Positions 22,560 to 34,372 are shown, counted from the first letter of the stretch. The stretch is DNA of 64,000 nt from Edaphochlamys debaryana (GCA_016858145.1 JAEHOE010000221.1:46397-110396), one strand, 5' to 3'. Made by a program: numbers and translations. The notes: a model not told the origin generated them from the letters alone.

Positions 22560-24214
22560 CTATGGCAGAGCTTTCTTTCCACGCCAGCCGCGTCGCTTGC
22601 ACGCAGGCGCTCTCACCAACCGACCGGCAGAGAAGCCTCCTCACCGCAGCCGCGGGCGGGCGCCTCTTCGGACGCCCCCTCCCCAGCGACTGCCCCGCCC
22701 TCAAACGTCTTGTCTCTGCCTTCACTGCTCTTCCGCCGCCGGCTGTGCTTGCGTGGGACTTGCTAGCAGCGGGGCCGTGGTGCTACCACGCTCCGCTGTG
22801 GGGCAACCCCGCGCTTGATGCTGGCGGCGAGCCTCTACGTTTGGCTTTCCCCGACCTCTTCGACGTGCCTTCGCTTTGTTGCGTGGGCATGGCGGTTGCG
22901 GTGTTGGATGCCTTCCGTCGCTTCAACCGTCAATGGGAGCGGCGGCCTGGCGGGCGCCCGTCGCCGCGCTGGGCTCGCCGCTGCCTGCCCCTGTACCGCT
23001 CTGACGTCGTGCTTGGTGTGCTCGGCGTCTCGGAATGGTTCACACTACCGTCCGAGCTCCACTGCGGAGTCCGGGCCGCTGGCCTCTTGCAGCGCTGCTG
23101 CAGCGTATACCCCCAGCTTGGGTGGAGGCTGCACGTGCTGCACGGCTGGCGCCTGGTGGGCCGGCCGCGGCCCCGCCGCTGCTGGCTGCCTGTCGCATCA
23201 TCGCCCCTGCCGTGGGCTGGACGCTGCCGCCGGGTGCTCCCGCCGCGTGATCCAGCTCACGGTTCGGGCCGCTACGCAGCTCCAACTCTCCGCGTCGGTG
23301 GACTCGCTGGCGCGGCGCCATCGGGCATTCGTTGCGGAGGCCCTATCTCTTCCCGCCGCGCCGCCTGAACCACTGTCTGCGTTCGCCGCAGCTCTGCGGC
23401 GGCTTTGGGCGGTGCGGTGGGAACCGGAACACAACGAACCGCTCTGGCGTCTGGCTCTTAATGGGTTTGCGGGGTTTGGGATGGATGCAGCTGATATTGC
23501 TCGGGGGTGCTCCTTTTTCCTCACTTGCGTAGCGCATATCTACACATATAGCCCTGTACATAGCCCTGCACATAGCTCTGCAAGTACAGCGATAGGGAGC
23601 ACGCATACATGAGCAACGGCGTCGCTGGGGATGGTGGGGGAGGCGGCGGCGCAGGAGGGGTACCGGGTGGCGCTTGGGACAGGGCACGAGGGAGTGGCGA
23701 GGCGGCTCCGTTCCCTAGGGCTGTGAGGGGTGTAGCCCCTGCGGTGTGCCCATGTGGTGTGCAGATGGATGAGGGAGATCGGGCACACCACTTCTGGTCT
23801 TGCTGTGTCGCTGGTGCTCTTCGTGAGGCCCTTGAAGAAGAACTGTACAGATGGACTCCTAGCTATGCCCTTGACAAGCAGCATTTGTGGCTCGGGACTC
23901 CGCCTGTGGGCGTGTCTGGTGTGACTTGGGATGTGGTCTGCTTGGCTGCGGTGGCTGCTCTGGAGCGGGGACGTCAGTGGCTCTATGCCGCCCGCCCGGA
24001 GTCAGGTGCCCCGCTTGGGCGCGCCACCCTTTCTCGACTTAGTTTGCGAGTAGTTGCGGAATTCTGGGCTCGGGTTCGTTCTTTTGCTGAAGACTGTGGT
24101 CAAGGTTTCAGTAAGAAGTGGAGAGACGTTCCGCCTGAGCACCCTTTCCTGGGTGGCGTGGCAGGGAAGCCGCGGTTCAACCCCCCTGCGGATGTCGAGC
24201 CGCCTTCCCCCTGA
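22560..24214 (+). pseudogene. LINE ORF2 C-terminal fragment, frameshifted
   Basis: This plus-strand fragment of the same family as 8,260-11,455 lacks the RT domain. It starts after the RT with DLLAAGPWCYHAPLWGNPAL (about 22,760) and passes through EHNEPLWRLALNGFAGFGMD in a second frame (about 23,430). It finishes in a 201-codon frame (23,609-24,214) with CPCGVQMDEGDRAHHFWSC, TWDVVCLAAVAALERGRQWL and WRDVPPEHPFLGG. An AT-rich ACATAGCCCTG microrepeat (23,545-23,580) interrupts it. It begins about 265 bp after the sulfotransferase stop, in the same orientation. Confidence 0.8.
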
Positions 24215-24234
24215 CTCGGCGTGGTTACGGTGCT

Positions 24235-24239
24235 TGTAA
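24235..24239 (+). promoter_or_regulatory. TGTAA poly(A)-type signal after the LINE stop
   Basis: TGTAA is the usual volvocalean polyadenylation signal. This copy lies about 20 bases after the LINE stop codon. No TGTAA was seen between the sulfotransferase stop (22,294) and the LINE, so this or the next one (24,358-24,362) might serve the sulfotransferase transcript. Confidence 0.4.
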
Positions 24240-25002
24240 TGAAGCTGATTCTTTCCCCGTGCCCCACGTGGGCCGGGTGTCTCCATTCTTTGGCTTGAAG
24301 TTGACTCTCTCCCCCTTGTGCGGGGCCGGCAGCTCGTCTGCCAACTGGCCGCAACCCTGTAACGCGTCATTCCTAAGGCGGCTGGTCTGCAACCTGTGGG
24401 ACTTGTGGCTGGGCAGGACCTCTACCGATAACTAGGTTTAAACTGGGGGGGTCCGCGGGCAAGAGCGCGTGGGTGAGGGCGCAGTGGAGAAAGCGGCGAG
24501 GTTTGAGGGTCTGGTGGGGTCAGACCTCTCGGGCACCCGCTCTGCCGATTTGCGGAAGAGGGGGCCTCTCAGTACACTGGTTGAGTGCCCTGCTCACGCC
24601 AGGACTGTAATCGGGGCTGGGCCGGGCCACCGGGCTTCTGTGGCTTGCCATTCGTCCGTTCCAAGCTGGTTGGCCGCACCAAGTCGATTCGCCTTCAAGG
24701 ACTTGTGCAGGGTGGCGGCCTTGTGCTCCTCTGAAGTCATTACGTTCCTGTGGTCAAAGCGGAAGAGGGTTGAGTTCATAGCGTCCGTGTAACCCCCATA
24801 TCGTCGGTAACCCCCGTATCCTGCCCGTGTAACCCCCATATCGTCGGTGTGGGAGCGGTTACACGTGGGGTCGTGACAATAGCGGCTTGCGCGTGGCACG
24901 CAACTTGCGTAGGTAGGAAGCTTTCTCCACAGGGTGACAGGGAGCGGTATGCGCGGACGTGAGCCCCCCTGTGGGGCCTGGGGCGGACACGCACCCCCCT
25001 GT
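24240..25002. other. LINE 3' flank, no supported gene
   Basis: It contains TGTAA at 24,358 and two copies of GTAACCCCCATATCGTCGGT (about 24,788 and 24,834) with a degenerate third between them. Nothing coding is recognised. Confidence 0.4.
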
Positions 25003-26072
25003 GCACTCTCATGCTGCGTGGGCGGAGGTTGGAGGTACGTGTACACTTCTTCAGCCTCAACTCCTCGACTCGCACTACCAGTACGCGCACTGTCCCCGCA
25101 TTGCCCGCATGCAAGCCCCTCGTCCCCATGTCCCCGCTTTGCCCATCCCCATTCGGCAATGAGTGACTCTGCGTCATTGCCCCACCTGGGGGGCTCGGCC
25201 ACAGCAGCCCGCTCACGCCCTCCTGGCACTTCATCCATCAACCCCACGCTCCCCCCCCCCCCCCCCCGAGTCCGTCCTTCTGCGCCGTCGGGGCCTTGGG
25301 CCTCTTCTCGTGCCATGCGCCTTGGCTAGGTCTTCGAGTCAAGCCCCGCCGTCTAGGCCTCCAATGCTCCACCCCTGGCCTGCTCTGCTCTGCCCTTCTG
25401 CGCCGCCGGCGGGCCGCAACAGATCTAGTCTACCTCACTTGACACCTTGCACCTGCACCTCGTGCCACTGCCACTCAGCCAAGCCTCCTCAGCAACATCG
25501 TGCTCCATGGTGCACGTGTTGTCCCCTGAGCCTGCCGCCATACCGGTATCGGTCCGGTTCTGCATTGCAGTCTGTAGCAGGCGCAGTCCGCGGTGCGGCT
25601 GCCCGTCATTTGGTGGTCAGGTGAGGCACAACAGGCGGGTTTGGGTAGAGGCCGACTGCGGCCGTCCTTGCAGTGGTGAAGGCGCTGCTTGAGAAGGGCT
25701 GCAGGAGATGATCTTGCGTAGTTGGCCTCCAGGAACAGCGAGCCCAGCAGCATGTCGGTGGCGAGCCGGACGACCCTAGGACCCTCTAAATGCCGTGCTG
25801 CTACCGCCCATCGCCACCTGGGTGGCGGGCATACAGCAGCTGTGTTTGCGTGCCTCGGGAGAACGCCGCAAACGCGTCGGCGGTCTGCAGACGGAGCGGC
25901 CGCCGCGGCCGTCGCCAGGGCTTCCCGCGGCCCCTGCGTTCTGCCTGCTCTGCTCCTACACTGCAGCGCTGCCTGGCGGCGGGGGCGCCGCAGCGACGCT
26001 TGAACTTACAGCTGCACAGGCGTAGCCCCTGCTCCGCCGTCCGTCAGGCTGACCGCCCTGAGTGACAGGGCC
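25003..26072 (-). repeat. Composite repeat X, right part, inverted copy
   Basis: Reverse-complement copy of 15,236-16,287, differing by scattered substitutions, the length of a C-run (25,250-25,267) and an extra GTACAC near 25,040. No matching target-site duplication is visible outside the two arms. Confidence 0.85.
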
Positions 26073-27408
26073 CGTCGCGGCCGGCCGGTATGGTTCATTC
26101 GCCTGCATGGTAGTGCTCATGCGCACGAGGCGGTCACCACATCCGATGGAGCACTGATACAGGAAGGCCCCTAGATGTGCCCTTGCACGGGGGCAGAAGG
26201 CGGGGAGAGGTTGAAGTAAGGTTGAAGAGTGGCTGGGTTGGCTATGTGCCCGGGCTGGGGTGGGTGCGAACAGCTCCCCTGCCCCTCCCGTATGGCTATT
26301 CCGGCAAGTCCCCGACAACAATTCTCCAGGCAGCCGTGCTCGGTGCCAAGCAGTCCCTTCAATCCCGACGGGAGGCGTTGAAAAACACCGGGTCTCTGTA
26401 CGACTGCGAGCGAGGGACGCAACCCGAGTGCCCCCGTAGGCGGGCACCCATGCACTGAAGCCAGCGCACGGCAACACGGTCCCCAAAGCTCGAGTGAACG
26501 GACCCCCAGCAGTGCAGCTGATGACTGTGCCGCTGCTCCTGGTTGCGCCACCTCAAAGCGGGCAGGCCCAGGCAGGCGCGGGGCAGAGCGCTCGGGTGCT
26601 CTCTGGGCCCCGCCGCCTGCCAGCAGCCGAGCGGTGCTGCACGAAGCCCACCCCAGGACAGGTCTCGAGTCAGAGGAGGGCAGGTTGGGCGGTGGGGTAG
26701 CGCCGAGGGCAGCGGTAAAAAGTGGGGCCCTAAAACTGGCCGGCGCCACTGGCCCCGCACTCCGCCCGAACGTAGAAGCTATGTACTTCTGGTCATGAGC
26801 GCTGAGTAGCGACGCGCTGGAGCTTGCGTAGGCGCAGAGCTCACGACGCATGTTGATGAGCCGCAGCTGATAGCATCTGCAAGTACGCCTCGCCAGTGTT
26901 ACCGCATCCCCTGATCGCGGCTCCACGGCGGGGTAAATGGCGCCACAGCCCACAGGTCAACACCGCGCTTGAGCACTGCCCTTGGGCGTAGGTTTGGAGT
27001 TCGGCATACTGAGTTGAGGCAGCTCGGTGGTCGCCAGGGTCTCGGGAGGGAAATGGCAGCAGCGTTCGGGCTAGGGGAAGGACGCTGTGGCTCAAGGATT
27101 GCTATGATAGAGCAGTGGTTCCTACGTGCTTAGGGCCCTATGCTGGGCGTCTATGGGGCGCGTAGACGGGGGCGTCCATGGCAGGCGTGGACGCCAATCG
27201 CGCAGGTGCCTCCATTCCCGCTCAGTGCCAACGTGTTGTATCCCAACATTCTGTCCTCAACTTTCACGACGCGTCAGCTCCTTACACGTTGCCTCACCAG
27301 TAGCACATCAGACTAGCAAGCGAGGGAGCCGGCAGAATCTACGCTAGGAGCCGCGCGCCGGGCCTCTCCGCGCAGCGCCGCCGCCTGCAAGCTCCTCCGG
27401 CCCCGGCT
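26073..27408. other. Intergenic region upstream of the cyclin gene
   Basis: A weak relative of the 183-bp repeat lies at 26,141-26,200. A long minus-strand open frame (26,171-26,953) is rich in Ala, Pro, Ser and Leu, has no domain and is best read as a GC-composition artefact. The cyclin promoter should lie in the last few hundred bases. Confidence 0.35.
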
Positions 27409-29741
27409 ATGCAGACACGGCTCATCGGCAGCTCAAAGTACTTTTCACGCAGCCAGCTTGAAGCCGCAAATCCGTCTCGTCTGGAAGGAATAGATGGCCC
27501 CACGGAGGCGCGTTGGCGGTCCACCACCTCAAAGCTTGTCAAGGCAGCGGTCAAAACCCTCAAGCTGTGAGCCATGGGCCGGGGGCGGAGGTCTCCTGGG
27601 CCTGGGCGCCGATCTTGCCCGGGGTCCTGTGGCCCAGCTTCGCCGGTGCCGCTGACAGCCTGGCTGGTCACCCGGGGAGCTCGGTAGCCTGAACTGTGGT
27701 CCGGCTGTGCCCCGCAGACCAACCTGGGTCTATGAGACCTCGATGACCTACATAAACCGCTTCTTCCTCACGCGGTCCATAACAAAGAATGACCGATACG
27801 TGAGTGCTTTAGCGCGTGGGCGGGACACCCGTTTGAGCAGCTGCGGCGGCCGTGTCTCCGTCCTGAGGCTGCGCAGCGTTAGTCCCTGTCAATAGTTGTG
27901 TTATGAGCTGTGCTGCATGTGCCGTCTCTGGTCACAGCTCGTGGTCGGAGGCGCCCTCCTGCTGGCATCCAAGGTGCAAGAGAGCCCGCGGTCCGTTCAG
28001 GACGTCGCGTACGTGCTCCTGCACCTCAAAAACGCCAACAAGCAGAGCCCGCAATACGTCCCTGACCAGGTCGGTCTCTCGGCCCCGGCGGTTCGGGGGG
28101 CAGGAGGTCCGGCGTCTAGGCCTGTCGCTCGCGTTGAGTGCGCGTGTGGCTAGGTAGATCATGCCTTAGTGACGGGTACCTTCGGAAGGCGTTCATGGTG
28201 CGTGGCGTTCGAAGGCGCCTGCCCATGTCTGGGGCCGCGCTCTCGAGCTTGCCCACCCGCCCTGCGTGCGTCAACGCAACAGGCCACGTTGGAGCAGTTC
28301 AAGGAGGGAGCGATGCTCGCCGAGCAGGCGATGCTCTTCTCCTTGAACTTCAACCTCAACGTGGAGACGCACGTCACCCTCTCCCGCCGCCTCCTCGAGC
28401 CTCTGGGCCTGTGGGCGCTGGGCAATACCCCTCCGCCAGGCGAGGAGGAGGCGTACGCGCTGAAGAAGAGCCTCAGCAATGCCATGATATTCTTCTTGAA
28501 CGACAGCTGCCTGACGAGTCTGTCACTGCAGTACTCTAGCGGCAAGGTGGCACCCGTTGCCCTGATTATGGCGGCGAAGCGCATCGCCCAGGCGCGCTTC
28601 AGCAACAAGCCCGTGCCGCCGGAGCTGCAGAGGGTGCTGACCCTTGCTGCGGACGGTGACTGGTTCCATTCCCACGAGGTCACGCAGGAGGAGGCCAACG
28701 GTGAGGAGGGTGCGGGTGGACATGGAAGGAAGGGTTCTGAATGGGGCTGGTCATACCTCGGCGCTTGTCTCTTGCCAGTGGGGAAGGCATGGAGGGAGGC
28801 ACGGAAACAAGCTCCTAGGCCAGGTTTCTTGTCTTGGAGCTAACGACAATGATCTTTGGTTGCTGCCCGCTGCAGATATCGAGAGCCAAGTCCTGGAGCT
28901 CTATGCGACGGCACCAGCGCAGCCAACGCAGCGACAGCAGCATACAGCGCAGCAGGGACCGGCTGGGTCCTCACCAGCAGAAGCAGTGCCGCAGGCAGGT
29001 GCCTCCCTTACTTCTGCGCCGAAGCCGGTCGGGTGTCCTACTCTCGCGGGTGGGCGGCACGAGCGACAGCCTACAGTAGGACTGCCGACCTCCGCGCCTC
29101 AGGGGGATGAGCCCCAGCGGTCGGCGGCTGCCTGCGGCGGCCTCGCTGGCTCCAGTGTCCAGCCGCCGCTGGCGCCCGAGTCCAGCGCGGTGCCTTCACG
29201 GGTACTACCGCAGTCGGAATCGTCAGCCCCGGTGGACGCCCAGCCCGTCGCTTGCGCTGCAGAGGGGCCGCGGGCTGGGTGTTGCTCCACTGCCGCTGCA
29301 CTGGGCGGCTTCTCTCCGGCGACCTTAGACCCACAGCGGCGCGGGACAGTCGGCAAGCGGATGAGCGACGGCGAGGACTGTGACCAGGTGACTTCTGAGC
29401 TCCATGCAGTGTCAGAGCCTGAATGTGAGCCTCGTGGAAACGGGGACGGCTGCATGGGCGATGCCACCTGCCCGTTCGTTGATGAAGACGCGGGGAGGTG
29501 TAGCCCCAACGGCCTCACCAGCGGCGATGCATCGGGCAGCGGCTGCATCCATGCCGACGGCCAGCCCGAGGTGGCCAGCGCGGCCCCAAGTGTGAGCCTG
29601 GATGGACCAGCCGTCTGCTCCTCACCCCAGCTGCGGGCGAAGCGGAGTCGGCCCGAGGAGGCGGCCGCTCAGCTGGTGGGTGGAGCGGTGCCGCCAGTGA
29701 AGACCCGTCGACTGGAGGCAACGGCATGCATGCTTCCGTAG
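27409..29741 (+). CDS. Cyclin K/T-type (transcriptional CDK cyclin), 5 exons
   Basis: Exons 27409-27566, 27718-27799, 27938-28069, 28283-28700 and 28876-29741 join in frame to 551 aa, all GT-AG. The N-terminus KYFSRSQLEAANPSRLEGID has the YF-x(n)-PS-x(n)-GI layout of cyclins K and T. The first cyclin box follows: TWVYETSMTYINRFFLTRSI (about 55), then GALLLASKVQESPRSVQDV with the conserved Lys and Glu, then AEQAMLFSLNFNLNVETHV (about 137). The second box holds AMIFFLNDSCLTSLSLQYS and KVAPVALIMAAKRIAQ (about 200-230). The last 270 residues are low-complexity (Ser, Pro, Ala, Gln) and end with basic AKRSRPEEAA and KTRRLEATA, possible nuclear signals. It probably activates a CDK9/CDK12-like kinase on RNA polymerase II. 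Cyclin L is an alternative. The start is the first Met before the YF motif; a 5' exon cannot be excluded. Confidence 0.88.
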
Positions 29742-30225
29742 GGCCGTAGAGTGCAAGCAGGAGGTGTCTGATACTGCTTGTAGCTGTGCACTCGGGCAAG
29801 GCGTTGGGCGCTTGGCTTGCTCTGGTGCAACCGCAAGACGCAATTACACTTGTCGGGTGCAAGAACTTCAAAACACAAAGAAAAGGGTTACCTCCAATTT
29901 TATTGCATTGGGACACGGCTACGCTCTTGAAACTATGTCTAGGCCGTGTGGAAGGCATGGCCGGGATGCGTTTGGTCTTACACTGATGCATGCTTGTCAC
30001 TGAAGTGCTTGCTTTAGCTGGCGCGACGGATATCTGGGTTCTCAGCCTAGATTGGCTTACGATGGGAGCGGCGCCCTTCCGTTGTTGCGGGGCTTGTACG
30101 TTCTGTTTGGGGCTGACGGATCCACCCCAGGGTACGAGCTCGCATCGATTTCTGATTTGGACCCATCGGCTTTGGGTCCTTTGGTGTGGACTTATCCTTG
30201 GAGGGTGACGCCCCAGGAATCCTAT

Positions 30226-30230
30226 TGTAA
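30226..30230 (+). promoter_or_regulatory. Candidate poly(A) signal TGTAA of the cyclin gene
   Basis: First TGTAA downstream of the cyclin stop that I noticed, about 485 bases away, which is within the range of volvocalean 3' UTRs. No transcript evidence is available. Confidence 0.45.
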
Positions 30231-31362
30231 GTGTCCGCCGCCATGCCCGCTCGCTATTGTCCCTCACCACCCGGACCGCCGGACTTAGCGTGGAGTGGAA
30301 GGCCTGAACGGATTATTGCGGACAAGATGGGTGTCAGCTTCCTCGAAGCTGGAAAAAGGGCTGAGCCCTAGAATGTCTGGGCAGCGGCATATGCGTGCAG
30401 GCACGGTGCAAAGCGCGGGGCCGTGTGGCGGGGGGTTTGACGAGAACAACGTCTTCGGGGGGTGCTGTGCTCGCAGGGGCCGTGCAGCGTCCCCGTCTTC
30501 GGGGGGACAGGGGGCCGAGGATGGACGCGGGGCGAAACACATTCCCACGCCGACCGGCGACAAAGTGTTGCCCGTACTTCCTCCTCGACGGATCTGAGTT
30601 GCAGAAGATAAGATACCAACATCGCACTCGGTCGGGGCTTGGTCGGCGAGGTTTCACCGAAGTCGGCACCACAGCCATCCTCGTAAGAGCCGTGCCCAAA
30701 CTTGTCGAAACTACCTCGCTCTTAGCTTCAAAGTGTTAGGTGTGTATCGAAACGAATGTCCGAATTGCTCTTTGGGCTATGGGTGCGAGCTGGTGCGACT
30801 GCCTTGCCAACATGTTGAGTTCGCGAAGGGTCGATAAGTTTCCCTGCTCTCAATCACAAGCAATAGCAATGATGAAACTAAAGCTTGTGGCATCGCGGGC
30901 TAGGCGTGAATCGCATGTTTATGTGTGACGCAGGCACGGCACAGACGCAGGCACGGACACTGACACGGGGTTTAGAACAAGGGGCTATGCAGCGCAGAGC
31001 ACGATGGCAAGCTTGGCTCCGGACCGCCAGTCACCTCACGGCCGTGGCAAAGCAGGAGACGCAGGCACGCAGGCACGCACGTCAACACGGGGTAATCTCC
31101 GCGCCAGGCGCTACGCGCCGGGGGCTCAGCCCAAAAACTGGACTTCCCTGGGGCTTCGTGTTACCAGAACACCCCCATCGGCTCTGGGATGTGCGAGTGG
31201 CTCCGCTGCTTGCCGCGCGACACTGGCATGCGCCTTCGACCAAGTTCCTGACGCCGCTTCCGCCCTGCGGCGGTTCTCCCGTCGTTCACAGGTCTGTACA
31301 CGTGTGGTTTGAGTGGTCCGGCGGGGGCTCAGCCCAAAAAGTACACCAGGATAGGAGCACAA
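30231..31362. other. Repeat-derived spacer without a gene
   Basis: It contains an inexact copy of the family-A-like word around 30,469-30,510 and GCAGGCACG microrepeats at about 30,930-31,080. GGGGGCTCAGCCC occurs at 31,120-31,132 and 31,323-31,335, and the 130-bp relative of 6,610-6,740 lies at 31,185-31,310. Confidence 0.5.
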
Positions 31363-31590
31363 CTTGGGAGGCCCCCACGCCCGGCCCGGCGGGCGTTGCC
31401 AACCCATACCCCCCCAAGGTCGACCACCTCCAAACGGGATGCAACTTGAGCACGAGACTGCCCTGGCCCAGACAAGCCCACAGTAATCGAGTCCACTTCA
31501 GCTCTCGCAGCTGTCAGGGCGTGGCGATGAGCCGCAGGGGGAGAGGCACAGCCCGGGAGGCGCCCACGCCCGGCCCGGCGGGTGTTGGCG
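31363..31590 (+). repeat. 188-bp repeat, second locus
   Basis: One full unit and the start of a second repeat the 17,861-18,215 family: CCATACCCCCCCAAGGTCGA, GAGCACGAG then CTGCCC, CTCTCGCAGC, and GGGGGAGAGGCACAGCCCGG. The period is again about 188 bp. A 45-bp fragment follows at 32,270-32,315. Confidence 0.75.
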
Positions 31591-33176
31591 TGCCCCCTAT
31601 GCGGGGCCGCTATACGCTTCTGTACACTCACACTTACCCCCCCCTTTGCCCACGCTAACGGCTTCCGGACCAATTGGCTAAAGTCGCGGACTTATGTATG
31701 CTGGTGTCGGTGCGTACGCGGCGTGTTCAGCGAGCGCGAGAACCGCGACGCGAGTCGATGTTTGCGACTAAGCCACACCGGTGCGCTGTGCAGTAATTTT
31801 TGTGGACAACAGAGAAAGAGCACAGCGAATACTCGTAGCATCGCTGGGGGCCAAATTTTGCCGAGCTGAACCATAGGGCTCTAAACACGCTTATTTCGCC
31901 GCATCAAACACGCAATATCATGAGTGGCTTCGAAATGCTTTCATGGAGTCGGTCAAGCGCAGCAGCGTGCGGCGGTCAGCGAGAACGGTGCCGACCATCG
32001 ACACCGCGCGCGTTCGACGCCCCGAGCCTCAGCATCCGGGTGTGCCCTCCTTGCCGCGCCATGCTGTACACAACTATTTACCGTCGATCTAACTTGTGCC
32101 TAACTGCCACAAGGTGTGAGACAGGAACGCGTCTCGGGCTCGCGTACCCGCGCGTGCCGGGTTGCGGCCCCCTCGGCCCCCGCTCTCGAGCCCCCGCCTT
32201 ATCAAACCCCAGCCATGTCCCTTTCCGTCCACTCCTTGGGGGGCACGCCCCTCGGACCGCCCGTGGCGGCCGCTAGTTGCCAACCCATACCCCCCCAAGG
32301 TCGACCACCTCCAAAGGAGGGTACTCAGGAGGTCGCGAAGTTTCAACTCGGCAAAAGGACTGGTCGGCGGAACCTTCAACCAGCTGAAAACACCGCCCCC
32401 GAAGTCTCATCTTGGCCCCCGCAAAGTCTCATCTTGGCTTGGGGCCCCGACCCCAAAGTCTCATCTTGCCCCCCGCAAAGTCTCAGGGGGGCAGATGCCG
32501 CAGTGGACGGGAGAGCCACAGGGGAAAAGCGAAAACCCGCGCGCAGGCAACAAGCGGCCAGCGGGCCAGGCCAGTGGGGCTCCTGCGACTGAAGCCTGCC
32601 TGTTTCTACAGGGCTTTCCTTTCGCGCGCGCTCCTTAGCGAGAGTCCTTCTGTGTCATTCAACTCGAGTCCAGTTCCGTGCGGCCATCCATCCAGTGGCA
32701 CAAGGCCGATCCAATCCAAACGGCCGAGGCCACGATATCTATTGCTGTCCTTGGAGCCCAGCCGGCGACGCCAACGCCAATGCGTGGTCCCAGATGTGCG
32801 CACACACCCGCCGCACACAGGTGAGGCTTCCTGTCGCGTGAATGCACCCTCTACCACTTTGCGTGCGATAGCGGTGCGAAGCGCCTCTCCACAACAATGC
32901 AGGCTTAGCGCAGCGGTAGCCGGGTTAGTGAGGGGGTGACTTCGGCCGCCAGGGTTTGGTCCCCGCGTGCGCCACGGCATGGGGACCCGTACGCCCCCGG
33001 GCGGACCTTACTGCGCGTGAGAGATACTATTGCTTATCTTGTTTTGTTGTTCAGCACGCGCTGAACAACGGGCAAGTCCCGCGCCTTCGGGCGCGCTTCT
33101 TTGCTTACTTCCGCTGTGCAGCAGCACATCAGCAAGGCCCAGCGGGCTAGTAGTTGGAGTACCTTAGCACCTAGCT
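31591..33176. other. Gene-free segment upstream of the DIRS-like gag
   Basis: It includes a run of four AAGTCTCATCTTG-type repeats (32,400-32,490). A CGCGCC-TTCG-GGCGCG hairpin lies at about 33,080-33,095, perhaps in the 5' leader of the downstream element. No exon or domain is recognised. Confidence 0.4.
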
Positions 33177-34346
33177 ATGCTCAGCTACGTACGGGCGCAG
33201 CGCGCCCTGGCGCCGGTCGCCGTCCTCATGCTGATCGTGTTGGTCGGCGCCGGCGCCATGAACTCCAACAATGGGGTTCCTCCGACGGCAGGTCAGCATG
33301 CGTATGTCTCTTTTGAGCAATACCAGGCTGGCGTGCGGGCGGAGACTCTCCGGGCGCAAGCCGAGTGGGCTGCGCGCTTGGACGAGTTCCAGCAGCGCTT
33401 CCAAGCAATGGAGGCGGAAAACGCTCGTCTCCGGCAGGAGGCGGCGGCCGCGCAGGCGCAGGCGGCCCAGGCGAATCATCGTCGCGCACGCGAGTCACCG
33501 GCGCCGGAGCCTGCCGGCGCTGGCCAGGATGAGCGGCTTCGCCGCATGGAGGAGATGATGAGCGAATTGATGCGGAACATGGCAGGTGGGGGTGCGGGGT
33601 CAGTGCTAGCGGAATTGGAGGCTAAGTGGGGTACGCCGCAGGCCCAAACTAGTGAGGGAGGGCCCTTGTCGCTGCCCCGGGATACGCTCCGCAACCTACC
33701 AGGGGAGATGAAAGATGGTGATGTTGTGCTTACTCGGTTCAGGGACATAGCGGAATGGCGGGAGCTGAATAGTGCACAGCATGGGCCCGACCGGGCCGGT
33801 TCACTTGCCTATGAGTTTGCTATCCTTCTCACGGTCCATGGCATAGTGGAGCTATTGGTCGCAGGTTTGGCGGATGTGAAAGGCGTGGTGGCGCGTGTGA
33901 TCGATGGTGCCGGGGCTCAGGCCGTTACCGCGGCTCTGGAGACTCTGCTGTATGACGCCGACTGGGCGGCCAAAGTGTGCAAGGGGCGCATGAATTCGAT
34001 TTTGCAGTTTCCTAAGTATGGCAGGACGGGGGTCTCCAGCATGTGGGATCGTTACTTTGCAGCGGCGCAGTCACCGTTGGGGGATGAGGTCACGGCCAAG
34101 TTTGAGACGGAGCTGGCGGAGGCCACGATGAAGGCGACGGTGAAGGTGATGGCCGCCAAGACCGTGGAGAAGGCGAAGCCCCCGCCGCCGCCCAAGTCGA
34201 CTCAGACAGGCGGCTATGGGCGGGGCGGCGGCGGACGTGGTTACGTCGGCGGCCGCTTTTCCCCGCAGCAGCAGCAGCAGCTGGGGCGTGGCCGGGGCCA
34301 GCCGCCTCCCCCTGCACCCGCCGCGGCGGCGGGTGGGGGTGCCTAG
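33177..34346 (+). CDS. DIRS-like retroelement ORF1 (gag-like) protein
   Basis: Intact 389-codon frame; the Met at 33,258 (MNSNNGVPPTAG) is an equally good start, and the extra N-terminus would add a hydrophobic VAVLMLIVLVGAG. Residues about 45-95 form a coiled coil (LDEFQQRFQAMEAENARLRQ). The middle (about 165-310) is a helical domain around LPGEMKDGDVVLTRF and AAKVCKGRMNSILQFPKYGR. The tail is basic and Gly/Gln/Pro-rich (GGYGRGGGGRGYVGGRF), a likely nucleic-acid-binding end. The class call rests on context: after a stop, another frame starts with a segment like the beginning of DIRS pol. Alternatively it is another retroelement's gag. Confidence 0.55.
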   Translation: MLSYVRAQRALAPVAVLMLIVLVGAGAMNSNNGVPPTAGQHAYVSFEQYQAGVRAETLRAQAEWAARLDEFQQRFQAMEAENARLRQEAAAAQAQAAQANHRRARESPAPEPAGAGQDERLRRMEEMMSELMRNMAGGGAGSVLAELEAKWGTPQAQTSEGGPLSLPRDTLRNLPGEMKDGDVVLTRFRDIAEWRELNSAQHGPDRAGSLAYEFAILLTVHGIVELLVAGLADVKGVVARVIDGAGAQAVTAALETLLYDADWAAKVCKGRMNSILQFPKYGRTGVSSMWDRYFAAAQSPLGDEVTAKFETELAEATMKATVKVMAAKTVEKAKPPPPPKSTQTGGYGRGGGGRGYVGGRFSPQQQQQLGRGRGQPPPPAPAAAAGGGA

Positions 34347-34372
34347 AAAGGTGCGTGTGTGTGTTGCGTGCT

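Noticed and set aside
26171..26953. 260-codon minus-strand frame upstream of the cyclin
   Set aside because: Composition-driven, with no domain. Its 3' part overlaps a relative of a non-coding 183-bp repeat.
32899..32970. tRNA-like A-box (TAGCGCAGCGG) and B-box-like (GGTTTGGTCCC) pair
   Set aside because: The acceptor arms do not pair and the T-arm is imperfect. At best it is a decayed tRNA-derived SINE head, and no second copy was seen.
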